Below are positions 60,855-64,000 of a stretch of 64,000 nt of DNA, piece by piece. The position numbers and the translations under genes are program-made. Origin of the DNA: Circinella umbellata. Taxonomy: Eukaryota; Mucoromycota; Mucoromycetes; Mucorales; Lichtheimiaceae. Location: contig JAIWNF010000018.1 in the NCBI GenBank assembly GCA_025093555.1, positions 620,001 through 684,000 on the forward strand, in the 5' to 3' direction. The first letter of the stretch is position 1; each line of letters opens with the position of its first letter. A model generated the notes under the pieces. The model had not been told where the DNA came from and did no database searches. It worked only from the letters and a program-made list of their open reading frames with translations.

Positions 60855-61774
60855 TTAATAAAATATAATAGCAGCAAGAAATAATATAATAACCATTAAA
60901 ATCAACCTAGATAAAAAGGAACTTTGTGCATTCTGTCCATGTAAACCATTAGCTGTTGCTGGGATATTCTATTATATATATATATCAATTAGTTACCATG
61001 GATTCATTTCATCACAACTACACACAGACACATGATTTCATATATGATAAATCAATATATTTATAAACATACCAAGGTGATCCCTAATGGAAATAATCCA
61101 ATGCCTGCAGAAATAGCGACATTACTACCTGCATTATACATGGTTCCTCGAAAAGGTTGTCCAAAAAATGATGTTCCAGGTTGATTTGGATCTCTTAATG
61201 GGGGTGGTCGTTGACCTGCTGGGCGTGTGGGTATCGATGGATCCTTCCTATATAAATATATATATATATATATTGTCAACATGTACATTTCCTTCCCTCT
61301 AAATGAAACTCACTTTTATTTTTATATTTTCTTTTACCTTGGATCTTTTTCTTCTCTTCCTCGTCCATAAACAGGAATTACTTTATCTTTACCACATCCT
61401 GCTTTACAAACAGGACAAGTTGGGTTTCTTGATTGTGCATTAAGCCATTGTGCAATACATGACCAGCTATATTTATATATAAAAAAAGAAATGAGAAATA
61501 AATTCATATAGAATGTATAGTAAGAAGAAAAAAAATATTTACGTACCAGAATAAATGACCACATAAGGTCAATACAGGATGTGTTGCTGTATCAAAGCTA
61601 TAGATATATATAAACCATTTAAGTATATAAAAATTCATATGATTCCCCATAATCATCCCATATTACTCATTAAAAAAAAAAACTTACCATATATTACATT
61701 CATAAAATCCACTATTCCCACTACTATGTTGATGATGACTACTGCTTGCTTCTTCAGTCGTAGTACCAGACGAC

Positions 61775-61817
<43 letters not shown>

Positions 61818-62208
61818 CGTTATCATTATCGTTACTATTATTATTTGTCACAGCTGTTGTTCTTCCTTCTCCTGCTACAACTGTTTTCCCCCCATGCCGT
61901 CGTCTAAGTTCATTAGAATTATATGAAAATTGACTTCGTTTTCGTTCTGGAATTATTGGGTCAGAATCACTAGGTGTTTGTGATGATACACTTGCTGCAA
62001 CTGTTGTTGTTGTTGCGGTTGTTGGTATTTCTGACTCGTTCACATGACTTGATGTATTTTCTTGTAATAATGGTTCTTCTTGTTCTTGCTGCAAAGATGG
62101 TTCTTGTATATCTGGTGAATTTACATCCTGTAAAATAGGTGAATTGCTCGTCCTCGTCGTGTCATTCGTGTCGTTATGGTCAACGTCCCTCGTAATAGTT
62201 TCATTCAT
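60855..62208 (-). CDS. RNF5/RNF185-like tail-anchored RING E3 ubiquitin ligase
   Basis: Predicted ER membrane ubiquitin ligase (RMA1/RNF5 type, ER-associated degradation), 329 aa. Exons: 62208-61688, 61597-61547, 61466-61338, 61247-61073, 60968-60855. The N-terminal ~170 residues are disordered, with an Asn run encoded by an ATT/AAT repeat. A C3HC4 RING follows across three exons: YECNICFDTATHPVL, then LCGHLFCWSCIAQWL and CPVCKAGC. The next block, KVIPVYGRG, is highly characteristic of RNF5 relatives. The C-terminus is one transmembrane helix (LILMVIILFLAAIIFY), so the protein is tail-anchored. The start was set at the first ATG (62208). Confidence 0.92.
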
Positions 62209-63486
62209 TGAGGGCAAAAAAAAGAATGATAGTTTAATAAAACTAAATGTTTTACTTTTTCTGATGTGCTAAATGTATATAAGATATTGGTTGAGTTATA
62301 TAATAACTTTTGTTAAGAAATAAAGTTTTCACACACACACATACATATATTTATATATGTATATTATACACAAGTTTAATGTCGTATCTTTTTTTTTTTT
62401 TCTTTTCTGAGAGAAAGATATGATTCAGTTTGATGAGCCTATCACAAAGTTGATTGAACGACGGACAAATTATTTAACCGATTACTTGTTTCGGTTCAAC
62501 TAGCATAACCATGCATTTATTTTATTAGTAAAAAAAAGGATTATACATTGACTTTTTTTTCCACTTTTGTATGTTATAAATAGTATTTTTTCAATTACTT
62601 TCAAATTCCTTTTTTTCATCATCACTTAATAAGAACAATTTCTTTTTCTCTTGGTGAAACACTATACCATGCTTCAAAAAAAGGGTTTTGGAAATTTACA
62701 TATATAAATTTAATGCTCCGCTGTTTCCCTCTATAGGTGATTACTTGTAAGTTGTCCTCATGAAGTTGATATTATATAGTTTTTTTTTCATTGAAGTCAT
62801 ATCATACGCACTTTGAACGATGGAGAGAATAGGGTGTAGTTAATAAAAAATTAAGTAAAAAAAAAAAAAAGTAGCCAGTAGTAAATCACACTTTTATAAT
62901 GAACATATAAAAATGAATCTCGTTAAAAGAAGAGTGAAGTGGGAAGAGGGGCAGTGGGGAATAGTTCAGAAATATATATTAAAAAAATTAATGCATGGTG
63001 AGCGGAAAATGAAATAGCCGCGGATGAACTTTTCTTTTTTATTTTTGAAGGGTCAATATCTCTTTAATTTTGTTTCCATGGGAAAGCAACAACTAGGTGA
63101 ACACTTGTAGCCGATTCAATTGGCTTTCTTTGTGAATGAATTATATAAGATCTTTATTCTATTTTACAATGAAGTATATCATTGAACCATAATGAAACAT
63201 TATAATGACTTTTTCAACAATTTATAAGATCCATAATAATTTCCTTCCTACTTTTTTAATGAACAAAAGTAGCAAGATAAAATAAAATAAAAAACGTCAG
63301 CTTATGTAATACAGGTATAGCATCCAAAAAAAAAAAATAGAAGGGGCTAAAAAGGGGGGGAGGAGTTCTGTAAATATTTATATTTATATTTATATACATA
63401 GACATACACCGATTCGATTTATTTTTCTTTTTCTACAAATTTCTTTCCCGCCTTCTTTTTTTTTTTTTTCTCTTATTCATATCATA
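62209..63486. other. Divergent intergenic region, no gene seen
   Basis: About 1.3 kb of AT-rich DNA upstream of both the RING gene and the edge gene. It includes an ACACAC/TATATA tract (62328-62370) and T homopolymers. A pyrimidine-rich leader (63420-63480) precedes the next ATG. Confidence 0.5.
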
Positions 63487-64000
63487 ATGTCACCCAGTAT
63501 TGAAAATACAGCTGATAATATTAATAGTACCATTACTACTACTACTACTACTGCTACTACTACGTCCACTACTACCTCAAACGTTATCCCGGGTTCAGAC
63601 GATTGGTTTGGTGATCAAGTTCATGATTGGAATGAGATTTACAATGCAGTCAGTAAGTTCTAATTTTCCATGATGAATGGAGAATCATATTATTATTCTT
63701 CGCATTCATTTTTTTTTTTAAAAAAAAAAGAAAAACACGAGTCATGATATATCACTCTTTCACCATTCCCTACACCCTTCTTTTAAAACACAACAAACGT
63801 TATCTTTATATACTACTATACAGATCGTCATTATATTTTGAATTTAATATATAAACTATCTAACTATTTTAGTCAGTAACAAAGTACAAACACTTCGACG
63901 TAATCGAGAAGGTCAACGTGTTTATCGAGAATGGATCGATACTACTTTATCAAAATATAAAAATGTGGAAGATTATTTAACGAAAGAAAAATTACATTTT
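63487..64000 (+). CDS. DUF3605-like protein, 5' part only (cut by window edge)
   Basis: Exon 1 (63487-63652) encodes a Thr-rich start and DDWFGDQVHDWNEIYNAV. After an intron, exon 2 opens at 63873 (phase 1) and continues to the window end with SNKVQTLRRNREGQRVYREW and YKNVEDYLTKEKLHF. The pattern W-x-E-I...L-x-R...G-x-x-x-Y-x-x-W...Y-x-x-V-x-x-Y-x-x-x-E-x-L resembles the fungal DUF3605 family, whose function is unknown. The rest lies outside the window. Confidence 0.6.

Noticed and set aside
61776..61832. ATT trinucleotide run considered as an intergenic microsatellite
   Set aside because: It lies inside exon 1 of the RNF5-like gene and encodes its Asn run.

Overview
The window reads as nuclear DNA of an early-diverging filamentous fungus, most likely Mucoromycota (Mucorales-like). 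The evidence is an AT-rich genome, many short GT-AG introns (about 50-190 nt), fungal-type proteins (SIP3-like BAR-PH-GRAM-VASt protein, STS1/Cut8, CENP-N/CHL4, PEX30-type peroxins) and a mix of DIRS, piggyBac, DDE/mariner-type and pogo-like elements. The species cannot be named from the sequence alone. All exon structures were assembled by hand from reading frame, splice consensus and family conservation, with intron phases checked to close.

Layout. 1.4-4.6 kb: a short DIRS tyrosine-recombinase retrotransposon with inverted terminal repeats and an internal complementary region. 5.5-19.7 kb: FkbM-type methyltransferase, F-box/LRR-like protein, then a peroxisome-flavoured trio (PEX30-family peroxin, nitronate monooxygenase ending in the PTS1 tripeptide SKL, second PEX30-family peroxin). 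20.2-33.2 kb, all minus strand: 17-exon VPS34 PI3-kinase, translation termination factor eRF1 (with a 154-codon in-frame open extension beyond its TGA), and a SIP3-like sterol-transfer protein. 34.0-36.3 kb: an 8-exon cytochrome P450 with a 25-nt microexon in its heme loop.

36.3-46.9 kb is a gene-poor transposon island. It holds a foldback element, a broken DDE transposase, a small MITE, an orphan C-terminal gene piece, an 840-bp pogo-like MITE, a decayed Mucoromycota-type repetitive protein and a frameshifted piggyBac-like transposase associated with the palindrome GAGACTAGATCTAGTCTC. Ribosomal protein P0 lies at 47.2-48.3 kb.

50.2-64.0 kb is compact and strictly alternates strand gene by gene: RING-CH protein (+), STS1/Cut8 (-), CENP-N (+), OLA1 (-), mitochondrial ribosomal protein mL53 (+), Yippee (-), universal-stress-domain protein (+), RNF5-like membrane RING ligase (-), and the start of a DUF3605-like gene (+) cut by the window edge. 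Neighbours therefore share divergent promoters (STS1/CENP-N, OLA1/mL53, Yippee/USP, RING/DUF3605) and short convergent 3' ends.

The two observations most worth testing are the long in-frame reading frame (and a candidate 3'-UTR intron) downstream of the eRF1 stop codon, and the physical clustering of a PTS1-tagged nitronate monooxygenase between two PEX30-family genes.
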